The position numbers and the translations under genes are program-made. DNA of 64,000 bases, from NCBI RefSeq assembly GCF_963169125.1, contig NC_084796.1:85829888-85893887 (forward strand), written 5' to 3'. Source of the DNA: Humulus lupulus (taxonomy: Eukaryota > Streptophyta > Magnoliopsida > Rosales > Cannabaceae). Below are positions 23,638-35,344 of the stretch, in pieces (positions within the stretch are counted from its first letter, which is position 1; each line of letters starts with the position of its first letter). The notes under the pieces were generated by a model. The model ran no database searches. It saw only the letters and a program-made list of their open reading frames with translations, and was not told where the DNA came from.

Positions 23638-24410
23638 TAGAGCTGTAAATGTGGGCCGGCCTGGCCCGGCCCACATTTTCGTGCCTCCGAATAATTCGGA
23701 CTGAGCCCGTATTTCAATTCGTGTCGGGCTGGGCCAACCCATATTTGAAAGAGTAAGCCCAGCACGGCCCATAGGCCCGGCCCATGTCGTGCCGTGCTCG
23801 TGCCATGTCAGACCCAAGTCAAGCCGACCCACTTTTAGGCCCATTTTATTATTGCCAAAAAATATGAGGATGAGGAATTAAACCCCCCACCTCATCTTTA
23901 ACAATCAATGGACTCACCACCAATCCAAATACATTTCTTTATTTAAATTATAGTTTTAGATATTTTTATATACTTTTTAACAATACTTTACCCAAAATTA
24001 TATCAAAGATAATTATTAGAATTTGAATACCTACTAATAAATGCTAAAAATTTTAACTCACAAATCTTAAAATAAATTAATATAATTATAAAAATATAAA
24101 CATTGAGAAAAATAATAGACTTTTATTATCATTTTAATTTATAGATAATTGACAAATAAAAATTTATTATCATTATTAATGTCAAAATATCGGGCTTTTT
24201 ATCGTGTCGTGCTTTCGGGCTAGTTTGTTTGTGCTTTTGTGTCGTGCCTTCGGGCTTGTCATGTCGTGTCGTGCTTTGGCTCATGTCATGTCGTGCCATG
24301 CCATGCCAATTTTCAATTCGTGTCGTGCCTGGCCCAAGCCTATATTTTTTCATGTCGTGTCGTGCCGGTTTCGTACCGTGCTAGAAAGCCTGGCCCATAT
24401 TACAGCTCTA
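23638..24410. mobile_element. hAT-type non-autonomous element (MITE), 773 bp
   Basis: Terminal inverted repeats read TAGAGCTGTAAATGTGGGCC at the left and, as reverse complement of the right end, TAGAGCTGTAATATGGGCCA. A perfect 8-bp duplication, GTTGAAAC, flanks it (23630-23637 and 24411-24418), which is diagnostic of hAT insertion. Subterminal regions are dense in GGCCC and GTCGTG words. The centre is AT-rich. There is no transposase, so mobility would need one in trans. Confidence 0.93.
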
Positions 24411-24639
24411 GTTGAAACACCATGAATCTAGAACTGGAATTTGTAATTCTATGACATCTGGATTCTTGAACATCCAACTAAATTTTATTGAACTTCAGTT
24501 TGAAATAGGATTTTCAAGATGAAGGGGAGAACAGAGGAAAGTACAAACTTTTGAAAGTTAGGTTAATAGCCTAACGCTATGAATAGAAAGAAGAATTTAT
24601 TACTTGAATAAATATCTTCTACTGTAACCAAACTTGAAT

Positions 24640-25720
24640 ATGTTGACATACTCTTATCCACTACTTTATGCATGGATTATGAGATTAATTTAAATGAATG
24701 TCAAAGTAGTCTTTACTGAAATGGCTGACATGACAAAATCATTTGAAGATCTCGACTAGATAGATTCTATTGTGATTCTTATTCTTAATATTGACAACAT
24801 TATAATCATTGGGAATGATGTAGAGATGTAGTCAATAGAAAAGAAATGGTTACCTGAACATTTCTAAATATTAGATTTAGAGAAGCCAAGAATGTTCTAA
24901 AAATTAAATTCTATAGAGATTGAAAGAACAATCCTTAGGCTTTGTCTCAAGCAACTTATATAGATAAGAAGCTTAAATGTTTTAATTTACAAAAATCCAA
25001 GAAAGGCTTTTTTCCTTCCTGATAAGAAGAATATATTATCTAAATAATAAATGTCCATTTATTCTTTTACTAGAAAAGTGGACGTGAGACTGTTATTCCT
25101 ACAACTCAGTGATGGATTGTTTAATGTATCGAATGCTATATTTTCGAATTGACATTTATTAAATGGTGGGAATAGTCAGCAGTTGATTGAGCAATTGAAT
25201 AATTATAAGGACTTACTTTTTAGTATCTTGAATATAATAGAGATTATATGCATGTGCTTTTAGGCAGAGACTTAAAATCCCAAAGGATGAACTGATTTTA
25301 AATCAGCTTCCATAACTGTGGAGCAGACACATTAATCTAGAAATATGTTAGACATTTCAGATTTATATGTTTCACCACAAAAGTCGAAATATAATATCTA
25401 CGAGCAGTTGAATAGGTTACTTAATTTAGCTGAGTTCTTTGTCATTTTGGAAAGGGTTTTTAACTAGAATAAACATCAAGTATCTCATTGTGAAAGCAAT
25501 GGAGATACAACTATTCTATAAGAACTATAAATCATGAGAGGGTAAAGCACATGAAATGAAGTATCATTTAATGCAAGACAATTTAACATAATTGATGATA
25601 TGATCTTGAAGATAACTTCAAAATTGTTTCTTACAAAACTGTTACAAAGACTTTGTTAGACGAATTCGGTCAGGAAAATGTGATTGACATATTGAAAGAG
25701 ATGCCTCAATTGCTTTAGGG
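24640..25720 (+). pseudogene. Copia A RT / RNase H remnant
   Basis: A fragment resembling the copia RT catalytic segment is visible near 24780 (IDNIIIIGND where YVDDILLIGND is expected). Downstream, sequence like LSQATYIDK and a region before the purine tract parallels the RNase H end of copia B. Many stops and shifts are present. Both catalytic aspartates of YVDD appear altered or shifted. Confidence 0.55.
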
Positions 25721-25732
25721 CAAGTGGAAGAT

Positions 25733-27232
25733 TGTTGGGAATAGTGCCTTAAAGCAATTGTAGTTTACAAATGTTTTAAATAAAATAAATAATTTAATTT
25801 AATTATTATATATATAGACTATGTTCACAGTAAAATAAAGTTATTGAATCTTTAGATTAATTACTGCTAGTATGGTCCACTAGTATTATGAATACATGTG
25901 ACTTAGATCCGGGTTACTAGTATAGTAGGACACTTTAGTGGAGGTACTTTGCATGTGGAGAGTATGTAGAACTGGACTAGAAGTGATTTGTTAATACTTG
26001 TTTAAACATTGTTTCATAGTATTAATCAAACACATCAAACAATGATCATATACGCGATGATCTTAATCTTGAGGTTGCTATGAACTCATATATATGTCAT
26101 CTGATCCTTTGATTCGTGCATTAAGGTTTGTCAGAATGATCAGGCTAAGAACAATTGTTTTGGGGACTCAATGATGTATATGGCTGGGGACGTAGTTTAA
26201 AAGATATGGAATCTATACCTTCTTATAGATTGAATAATGGTTTCCTATTGGGTTGACTTTCAGAACTGAAAAGGTTATGAACGCTCACGTCGCAAACTTG
26301 TTGTGACAAAACCTTCACTAGTAAAGTCAATGGTACTCTAAGAACAAGATATAGCTAAAAGGGTAAAACGGTAATTTTACTCCCTTTTAATTATGAACCA
26401 TTAATAGAGGATCAATTTATGTAATGATTTTATCAATGGACACTTTATTCTTTGATAAAGTACTCAGTAAATATTTGTGTGTAATTATCAAGAGTTCAAT
26501 CTCATATTTATAGTGGAGTAGTCATGAGATTAATAAATATGATTATATAATCAAAGAGATTTGATTAATAATGTAACATTTATTGGAGCTTGATATTATA
26601 GGTACATAGGTCTCCAGGGTGGCTCTATCAACACCATATCAAGGTAAGAGTTGATACAAGGGTATAACTGTAATTTGAAAATTTGAGAAGAATTTTATTT
26701 TTCCGGTCAAGTATACAATTATTTGATAATTGAGGTTGAATAATTAATTTGGAATTAAATACTAATTTTTAAAATATATTTTATTAATTTAAATATATAA
26801 ATTTTTGAAATTCATATATAAATAAATAAAAATTTAAAATTAATTATTTGAGTGAGAGAAAATAAAATTAGTAAGTCAAAAAAAGTTTTTCATTTATTTA
26901 ATTTTAAAAGATGATGATATTGATGATAATCAATTTGAATTTTGAATTTTGAATTTTAAATTTAATTCTAGAAATATGGTTGCCATCTTTTTTCTTTAAA
27001 AGATAAATACATTATTTCGTGGAAGATTGATTTTAATTAAATAAAAGAAAAATGCAATATCCTTGAAAATGATGCATGACATAGTCCAAGGACTGTTCCA
27101 TGCGTGTATGACTATACTAATATTGTATCAGTGTTGTTTTTATTTTATTTTTTAATTATTTAATAATTTGAAAATAGATTTTTCAAATTTGGTTAGTTAG
27201 ATATTTACCTAAATCAAATCTTATTATCATTA

Positions 27233-27279
<47 letters not shown>

Positions 27280-27856
27280 GGTAATATAAATCTTTATATA
27301 TATGATATAGAAGAAGAAGAAGAAGAAGAAGAGAAATACAACAGACAATACACAATAGAAAAACAACACAATTCATAATAGTTATCAGAATTTTTGTCAG
27401 ACAAAAACTTTTTTTTTCTCCTTTATTCTAGTCATTCTGAGACCACAATCCAAGTTCTCATGTGTTGAGAAATACTTGTGATTCATAAAATTGCAAATCC
27501 ATGTTCTCTATGTGCCCACACACATCTTAAGGTGTAGAAAATTCTCCAGAAGATCGTGGTTTTAGTGCTCAAAGCTTTGGATTGGAATATCGAAAAATAT
27601 GCAAAAAGACTCAAGGACACTTGATAGGCTTCAAGAGGTAATTGATTATGTTCTTGAATTTTTTTTGTGTTTATATGTTATATATAAATATATTATATAT
27701 TTATATATATATATATTTTTTGCATTGTTAATAATATTGTATGTTAATATTTCTGGATGTTTTCTTGTTCATATAAGTTGTTTATATGAGTGATGAAATT
27801 TTTTTTATTGTTGTGCAATGGGTCCACCCTGCTTGTTTTTGCTACGTGCTCTGAAT
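25733..27856 (+). repeat. 3' LTR of copia A (3' end missing)
   Basis: It starts TGTTGGGAATAGTGCC after the purine tract and aligns to 11429-13639. Homology stops at GCTCTGAAT (27856). The terminal TTTTTCCAACA is absent. Against the 5' LTR there are many substitutions and a few indels, so the insertion is not recent. Confidence 0.85.
27234..27279. repeat. (ATT)n microsatellite in the copia A 3' LTR
   Basis: About 15 perfect ATT units. The equivalent place in the 5' LTR (about 13025-13050) has only short, interrupted units. A (GAA)n run follows at about 27309-27332, longer than its 5' LTR counterpart near 13091. Confidence 0.9.
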
Positions 27857-28740
27857 AAATGAAATATTAGGGAAGAAGACAAGGATTTTACGTGGTTCAG
27901 GCAATAAAAGAGCCCTAGTCCACGAGTCTCTATTATTTAGTGAGCTTGAAGCTTGTTATGGCAAGCTTCACTGGTGGTTCTAAGGCAGCGTGTATATTGC
28001 ACTGAGTTACAAAGTTTCTCCCTCTTAAAAACCAAACTCTTTACAAGGAGATACCTCAACCCTATTTATAGAAGTTGGGGTCATTAATGTTAATCATCTT
28101 TCATTAAGTCCATATTCCCCCTTCCTGTGATATTAATGTTAAGTTAATACAAAAAGGGTTGCACTAAATAAGGACTATGACCTAGGCGGATTGCACGGGG
28201 GCCACTGCAGAAAGTTGTTCACCAACTTTATGGGGAACATGCCTCTGACAGTATTACGATGCGGCTGCACGTTTTCCCATGTCAGGCGGTGTTGTGTGAA
28301 ATGCCAATTGTCAAGTGTACAAACTCGACATTACTAGTCGAGACTCACGAAAAGTTGTCATATGACCCTCTAGTGGCCCATGCCCGGGGTGACTGACACC
28401 TGGCAGCAACTTCGAGTCCGAGGACCAAAATCCTAAACGTAGGAAATTAACGAATGAGGAGAGCCCATCGGGACGTGGCATCACACGAAGGCATCCTCGC
28501 CTTTAGAACGGACCTCGGGACGTAGCCTCGCCGGGAGACATCCACAACCTGCAGATTGGCTCGGGGCATTCTAGGGGCGTGGCCTCACTTGGAGGCTTCC
28601 TCACTTCGAATACAAACCTCGGGGCATGGCCTCACTTGGAGACACCCACGTCCTGGTCGGACTAGGCCACCAAGAAGAGTTCATACTCCAAAAGCCACAT
28701 GACTTGCCTTATCATTAATCATTCTTAACTGCCACATGTC
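27857..28740 (-). repeat. Remainder of the element A 5' LTR
   Basis: Read on the minus strand it contains a TATA-like CTATAAATAGGG (28059-28070) and, toward its end, ACTCGTGGACTAGGGCTC and CCACGTAAAATCCTTGT. These match the element C LTR near 59600-59655 (ACTCGTGGACTAAGGCTAG, CCACGTAAAAATCTTGTGT). The sequence continues logically into the stub at 11399-11428, which shows copia A split one LTR. The outer boundary near 28740 is approximate. Confidence 0.7.
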
Positions 28741-31099
28741 CGACGATAGAAACATAGACAACATACCTATTAAAGTAATTTTATGATGAATAGAATATCA
28801 TAAATATTTATACTTACAAAAACAAAAGCCTTTGTGCATTACACATATTAATATTCATTATCATTAAGTTTTTTTTTTCTTTCTAATTCTATGCATGATA
28901 CTAGATATTTTAAAAAATTAAAATTATTTGTTTATTTTTTTAGATTTTTCGAAAAAATAATTTTTAAGATCAATATTAATATTTCCTTTTGGTTCAACGT
29001 TTGATATATTAAATGTAATTTTTTTTTTATATTCAGTTTTGATTTATAGTAAGGGAGGTTTTCAAAGAAAAAAAAACAACAAGAAAAGAAAAGAAAAGAA
29101 AATTAATGCAAACAAACAAGCTTTTGTTACAGTTTCAGTTAGAGGAGACACGGCATTATCATATAGGTGGACGGGAACAGAATATGGAGTTTTGACCAAG
29201 GATAAAAACTCCATCCTAACATATTTTTCAATTTATTTTAAAGGCTAATTTAAAATTTAAATTAATAATAATTTATTAATTTTAAATTTTAATGATAATA
29301 TATTAAATTGTTTTGTTTTTCAAGACAATGAAATACTCACAAAACTTTCATTCTTTCAATTTTTTATAAAATAAATTAAATTTATATTTGAAATAGACAA
29401 AATACTTTTTATTCTTCCGAACTATAGCACTTGTAGACTTTTTCTCCTCAATTTTTTTTTGCTTGGCAAAAATACTCCTCGAATTATAATATTTGTAGAC
29501 TTTTGCCCATACCCTCCAAATAGTAATGGTTTAAATTTATAATGCTTTTTGGAGGGCTTCCTCCTCTGATGGTAGCGAATTGTGATGAAGGCCGGTATCA
29601 ACTCTTGTGGAGCTTTAAACAAATTCCGTAGAACATTAACAAGTTTCTGTGGACCCCTAATTACTCTTGATTAGTGTTACGTGTCACTTTGTGAAAACAC
29701 GGACAACACCTTATTTATGCATTATTTTAATGAAAAAGACATCAATCCATTATATTTACTAAAAAGGACCTTCAATCCAATATTTAATTTTATTTTATTT
29801 AACTTTAACTTTAAATTAGGATTTAATTCTTTAAAAAAACGTGTATTTAATTTATTTAGAATTTTTTGGAACTTTGTATGGTGTTCTAAATAACTACAAT
29901 ATACACTATCATAAGAACACTTGAAATAATAACTATCCATAAAACCAATTTTTTTTCAACACCGTAGTCGGTCCATATACAAACTTGTTAAAGTAAAAAT
30001 TAAATAAAAGTATACATTATTCTTTAAAAAAATTATGAAGACAAGCTAAAAAATGATTGAAATTACGACAAAAAAGAAATTAAATAATTTTTAAAAAAAA
30101 TTAGAAATATTATTAAAAACAAATTTTAAAAATAATTTACTTTTATTTTTAAATAAATGGGATGCCTATATATTCTCTTAGAGTGTAAATATCATCATCC
30201 AAAATTTAAGGATGATTTTGTTATAACACTTGTATTAAATTTTTGTTTAATAAAGTCTCATTTTAGAAAAATATATAATTAAGATTTTAAAAAAGATAAG
30301 ACCATTTAGCAAGAATAAATTTAAATTTTTAATTGTTTATTTGAATAAAAAGATGAGAAGTAAAGATAATGAGCATTTGATAATACCATTCAATATCATT
30401 AATGGGGTTGTTTAAATTTAAAATTCTATATCATATTTAAACAGTTAATGAAAATATGAATTGAGTAATAACATTTAAAAACAAACATTGGGAAAATTAA
30501 AATTGGATGATTACTTAGTTCCTAACGTTAAACTAGGATGAGAGATTTTACCATTAACCATTTAATGAGAGATTTTAAATATTAAACAAAATCTATGACT
30601 CAAATATTAAATAGAAATATATTTAATGAAGGATTTTAACTACAAAAATGATTATAGAAATATATCTAAATAAATGTACGACACATATTGGGAATGCTAT
30701 AATATATATTTTAATTAATCTTATTTTCTTACATAATATTTGAATATATTAAATGTATATTTTACGAACATTATTGATATGTATATTTCACGAACATTAT
30801 TGATATATTATATTTTATACGTACGAGGCTATGACTGTGCATGTTATTAGTATATCTGTGATGCTTTCTTAATGTTTTTAAGATGACTTTGTTCTCAATT
30901 CTTTGTGTAGGAACGCACTTACATTGAGATCTAGTGAGCTTAAGCTTGAAGGAAATTCCAAAACTCAAGATGAAATCTTTTCATACAAGTATGCTTTATT
31001 TGTGGATGTGATTTTGTGCTTTGTGATTTGTGTGGCTTTATTCATATGAAAAGTTAATTCAAGAATCATCTATGAAATTGTATTTTATATTTATGTTGA
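28741..31099. other. AT-rich intergenic sequence, no gene seen
   Basis: There are only short, low-complexity ORFs. Two diverged copies of a segment ending TTGTAGACTTTT lie around 29400-29510. A 26-bp head-to-tail duplication lies at 30753-30804. No domain or RNA gene is recognisable. Confidence 0.5.
30753..30804. repeat. 26-bp tandem duplication
   Basis: Two adjacent copies of ATGTATATTT(T/C)ACGAACATT followed by ATTGAT, differing at one base. Confidence 0.8.
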
Positions 31100-31575
31100 T
31101 TGAAGTGCCTTCAAGAGGATCATGACTTGATTAATACAGTAAAATTAAGCACTCTTCGAGTCAATGCAAAACTCCCAGCAGCTAAAAGCTTTGATTTCTC
31201 AATAATAATTCCCATTGTCTCAATACAATTAACATATACCCAAACGATTAACAGAATCAGAAATTACAAGAAATCTCAACAATTCCTCACTCCTCTCCAA
31301 GGCCTCACTGCCGCTCCATCCTAACAAACTCGTCCAGCCATCGAGGTCTCACTCGCTTCCTTCTCTCACGCGCCCGCTGCTCTTCAATGGGTTCGTTTTC
31401 TCCTGAAGGGTCCTTCGACTGTTCGTGTACTTCACTGCCCTCTCCTTCTCGTATTGTGGCTTGATCTATCCATTCCTGGGCTTTGTCTTTTAGCAACCGT
31501 TCATTCAGTGCTATTGGGCTGTGCTTCTGGGCCGCAACCACCTGGGCTTGCTGAGAGCCCGTATTATTGATCATG
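31100..31575 (-). pseudogene. Probable gypsy pol C-terminus and adjoining LTR scrap
   Basis: A 90-codon ORF on the minus strand (31305-31574) ends with basic RRKRVRPRWLDEFVR, similar in style to the extreme C-terminus of plant gypsy polyproteins. Past its stop the sequence has 'ttgagaaatcaaagc' and 'ttgcattgactcgaag', which look like LTR or 3' UTR sequence. No catalytic domain is present, so the assignment rests on tail composition and could be wrong. Confidence 0.35.
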
Positions 31576-31733
31576 AGACTTTTTTTTTTTTAAAAGTTAG
31601 GCATAATTGTTATACTTAGACACTCCATGTGTATTTGATTTTGTCACAAAGTCATAGTTGTATTTGATTTACTCCATGGAGCTTTAGCGAGAAAAAAAAA
31701 AGTAATTTGTAAAGTCTCTATTTGTTATAATGT

Positions 31734-32252
31734 TTGTCAATAAATATTATCTCTTATGCTTTCAACAGAATGGAGGAAGATGAAATAATACGGAAGAATG
31801 GCATTGAGCATGAGCTTGTCAATTTGAGGAAGGAAATGAATGAAATAGTGTGCAAGAATCACACTGAGCATGAGCATCGCAATTTGAAGAAGGAAGTAAA
31901 TGAAATAGCGTGGAAGAAACGTATTGAGCACGAGATTGACAATTTGAAGAAAGAAATGAATGCAATAAGAAAGTGTATGACAACAAAATGGAAAGTAGAC
32001 TCTGAAATAAAACTAGAGCAAGATCTTGAAGATAAAAAATTAAAGCACAAAGTTTGTTTTAGGTATGACGAAGACTTACATGTAACAGAGAAAAATAATT
32101 CATCCACAAAATATAATGTGGCTTACAGAAGTACTTCCAAAGGAAATACAATTTTGTTGGAAGAATCTAAGTTGAAAAACACACTAAGGATTAAGGACAG
32201 GGAGATGTTGGAATATATGTATATATATTCAAATTGCAATGAACAGTAAGTG
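31734..32252 (+). CDS. Hypothetical ORF with three 20-residue coiled-coil repeats
   Basis: I do not recognise this protein. Of the 171 residues, roughly 10-75 consist of three tandem 20-residue units of the form EI(x4)N..EHE..NL(K/R)KEMN, rich in Glu and Lys with heptad-like hydrophobic spacing. A Lys-rich tail follows (about 80-171). The first repeat starts near a Met at residue 12 and a TTTCAACAG acceptor-like signal precedes it, so this may be an exon rather than a whole gene. A CACTA terminus lies about 0.9 kb downstream, but there is no evidence that links them. It could be a decayed transposon or host exon. Confidence 0.35.
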
Positions 32253-32815
32253 TTAAAACTTTTTTATTGTTATTAATTTTACTTTCTCATATATGTCTTA
32301 ATTTACATATCTTTTATATATAGGTAAATGATTGTAAAGAGTGATGTCATTCATCTTACGATCTTATTTTCCTTAGCTTGGTCGCGGGAAAGAAGTAGAA
32401 ATAACGGTAACTATGGTGTCTATTGTTCAGGTCAAAATTCTCCACATGAATCTTCTGTGCTTGTGAACTTCAGATCACTGGATTGTTGATGTTGGTTACT
32501 GTTAGTTTACGCATTCCATTGGCTTAACCAATGGCATAAATGCATTCTTCCATGGAATGAGTAGAAAAAACATAATGAGTGTACATGCAAAAGACAATCT
32601 GATGCTTAAGTCAGCACAATGTTCCTTCTCTCAATCCTCAATCCTAACGAACTTTAACTAGTTTAAAGCTCGGCGGTCCCAAATATGCTCCCCCGTCTGC
32701 TATTTATAGAAAAATAATAAAGAGTAAAGTTAGGAGCACTTATCTTTATTGGTCCACATGTTCAATTTCGCTTACTCTTTTTTTCATCTCTTTTTCTTCT
32801 CCATTCTTTGAGCTC
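32253..32815. other. Non-coding sequence, no gene seen
   Basis: AT-rich with a small perfect hairpin (CCATTGG, 5-base loop, CCAATGG at 32516-32534) and a CTATTTATAGAAAA stretch near 32698 that could be a TATA-like site. Nothing else can be supported. Confidence 0.4.
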
Positions 32816-32869
32816 GAGTGCTCACCAATTTTTGTTCATATGAGTTCAAAGCTTATCTGTCCGTTTCTG

Positions 32870-33137
32870 TGCGTAGGCTCAAAACTCAACAATCTACTCA
32901 ATCCCTTGAGTCCATAGCTCATCAGTCTGTTCAATCATTTGAGCTCAGAGATCATCAATCTAGTCAATCATTTGAGCTCAGAGCTCATCATTCTATTCAA
33001 TCATCTGAGCTCATAGCTCATCAATCTATTCAATCATTTGAGCTCAGAGCTCATTAATCTATTCATTCATCTAAGCTCAGAGCTCATTAATCTGCTCAAT
33101 CATTTGAGCTCATCAATCTATTCAATCATTTGAGCTC
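32870..33137. repeat. 33-bp tandem array ending at a CACTA terminus
   Basis: About seven units of TTTGAGCTCAGAGCTCATCA then ATCTATTCAATCA, spaced 33 bp apart. The period is a multiple of three, so an 11-residue repeat ORF (SFELRAHQSIQ type, 32818-33057) exists on the plus strand. The last unit is cut at GAGCTC exactly where CACTACAAC begins. Confidence 0.88.
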
Positions 33138-33412
33138 CACTACAACAAAATGAGAGTTTTATGACTCTATTTGGGAGACATTAAAAGTCTACCATGTCTC
33201 CCATAAGGGGAGACGTTATAGGCAGAGTCATTGTAGGTGTATATTTAATGTCTCTCATATGGAGTTGTGGGAGACTTTTCATGTCTCCACATGGAAGACG
33301 TTATAGGATGTAATAACATTGAAAGGCTTTAATGTCTCTCATAGGGAGACGTGATTCCCATAGGGAGACGTGAGATGTCTACCACGTCTCCCTAAGGGAG
33401 AGGTTATAGGTG
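33138..33412 (+). mobile_element. CACTA (En/Spm-type) transposon terminus, truncated
   Basis: It starts CACTACAACAAAA, the classic terminal inverted repeat of plant CACTA elements. Subterminal repeats of the form GGGAGACGT(T/G)ATAGG and CATGTCTCCC occur five or more times over the next 270 bp in both orientations, the expected transposase-binding architecture. No matching TTTTGTTGTAGTG end was found in the window, so only one terminus is present. Confidence 0.75.
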
Positions 33413-33458
33413 TTCTGTTTTTTTAATTTTTAAATAATATATTCGTATTATTAATAAA

Positions 33459-35334
33459 TGTAATGCTCCAATTTCTTGGAACGTTACTTCAATAATACCA
33501 TAATTAATTTCGAAATAAAAATACTCTTTTATTTATAGAAAATTCATCGTAAGTACAAATCAAATGTTTAAAAGAATGAAACTCTGGAGTTTCGTAGTTA
33601 TCATAAATAAAGTAAAATAAACAACTTTCAATCCATTCAATAAAACTAAAACATTATTCTAGAAATACTTAATAAATTCTCAATGTAGGCCTGACCCTCT
33701 ATGGTCGTTAAATCTTCGACATGTACGCCATCCGCCAAAGCTCTCCAACTTATTGCATAGTAATATATTTGCCTTTACCTGCAGCACAGAATACCCATGA
33801 GCAAGCCCAGCTAGAAGAGTTGTGTAGGACACAACCCCATAACCTTAACCAGGAGCTCAGATCAATAACCATAAAGATAATTATAACATAAATCATGAAA
33901 TATCGTAGCCTAAGTTGAATTGGACAAGTGTCGTATAACGTAAGCATGTAATTTCAACATATCATAAGCATGCAGCTTCGTAACGTAAACATGCATTTTA
34001 AAATGTAAGCATGTCACGCAATTATCACATATACACATAAAACACATATACCACAATTACATGTACGCTAATACGCATAATCATACATTATCATATTCAC
34101 ACATTAACATAAACATAAACATATCATATCAAACAGTTGCTACCGTAAAGTACATCAAGCGTACACCTTGTGTGCAGGTGTCCACTCTTCTTACCTCAAA
34201 AGCAGTAGCGATCCACACACCCTAACGCGTCTCTTCAATTATCCTTGGTGAGCCTAACAATAACATATCACAACAAAGTTTTAAGAACCTCAACTTAACA
34301 AAACCATAACAAAACCCACTAATATTATTTTTAAGATTAATTCATCCCCATATTATTCTTAAGAATGTCTTAAAACTCCACTGCGTAAAGTTCCAAAAAT
34401 TACAAACTTATATCTAAAAGGTACATAAAAATCCTCAAAAATCATATTTCTAGGCAACTGGCACGGTCGCGCTCACAGAGCGCCAGGCCAAACTAGTCAG
34501 GTAGCGCAGCTGCGCCAGGGCTAGGCACGGTTGCGCTAGGTCTCTAATTTCAGAGATCACATTTGTGATTTCTAAACCTGAAAATCAAACCAAATCATAA
34601 AATCTGACCTTAAACCACTACCAAATCAATCCTAACATGTTTCTAGTCTCAATAACTTGTAAAGATTCAACTCTAAGCATGCAAACAACCTATAGTTTCT
34701 ATCTAACACAAATAATAACCCAGTTTACTTCAAACCTAAATATGACAAAACTTTAAGTAGTAAAGGTTTGAATACTTACAAATCAAAATCCAGCCACAAA
34801 AACTTAAATCCTTGCCGTCTATGAGATTCCCTAGCCCTTCAATAACCCAGAATGATGATCTCTTCCAAAACCTCAAGCTTCAAGACAGATCAAGAACGAG
34901 AGATTGTTCTTGGTCTGTTTCCCCTTTCATCTATCGCAAAACCAAAGTTTGAAAAAGTTTACGACATCTAAACCTATTCTTTTATTAATTAATTATTTAA
35001 TTTGACTTAAATCGTGTAAAAACAAATTACACTACTATCCCCAACCTCTAACTTATCCTTAATATTTACTTAAGCCCTTTGTAGTAATTTCCATTCAAAA
35101 CTAATAGTTTTAACTTCTCATAATTACACTTTCTATCATAAAACCCATAATTCTACTTTAACCCCCCATAAATCAATTTCAATCACACTTTGGCCCCTAA
35201 TACTTGAAGAAACTAATGTATTTGGATTGCATGACTGAACACATAAAATAAACATACATCATAATTCATATAATTAAACACATAATATCATACAATTTAC
35301 CATAATACCCTTACTAGTCGAAGCGGATATTACA
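33459..35334 (-). repeat. 3' LTR of element D
   Basis: On the plus strand it begins TGTAATGCTCCAATTTCTTGG and ends GGATATTACA (1876 bp). The first 45 bp match 40809-40850 (TGTATCACCCTAATTTCTTGG), the remnant of the other LTR. Purine-rich TTTTTAGGAGTGGATAGT precedes it on the minus strand as polypurine tract. It holds a GC-rich islet at 34460-34545. Confidence 0.8.
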
Positions 35335-35344
35335 ACTATCCACT

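Larger units (their letters stand above)
11429..27856 (+). mobile_element. Ty1/copia element A, inserted in the LTR of element A
   Basis: Two long direct repeats flank it (11429-13639 and 25733-27856). A tRNA-Met-type primer site follows the first and a purine-rich tract (GGGCAAGTGGAAGA) precedes the second. The interior carries a copia-type gag start at 21826 and a copia RT/RNase H remnant at 24640-25720. Integrase and most of RT are missing. It hosts two solo LTRs and one hAT MITE. The last dozen or so bases of its 3' LTR are gone, so no target duplication can be shown. Confidence 0.8.

Noticed and set aside
29039..29251. 70-codon ORF with Lys-rich start
   Set aside because: No recognisable domain; the first half is low-complexity AAG/AAA sequence.
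32870..33137. CRISPR-like 33-bp repeats or a repeat protein gene
   Set aside because: Contiguous tandem units with no spacers; the open frame follows from a 33-bp period and there is no start or domain support.
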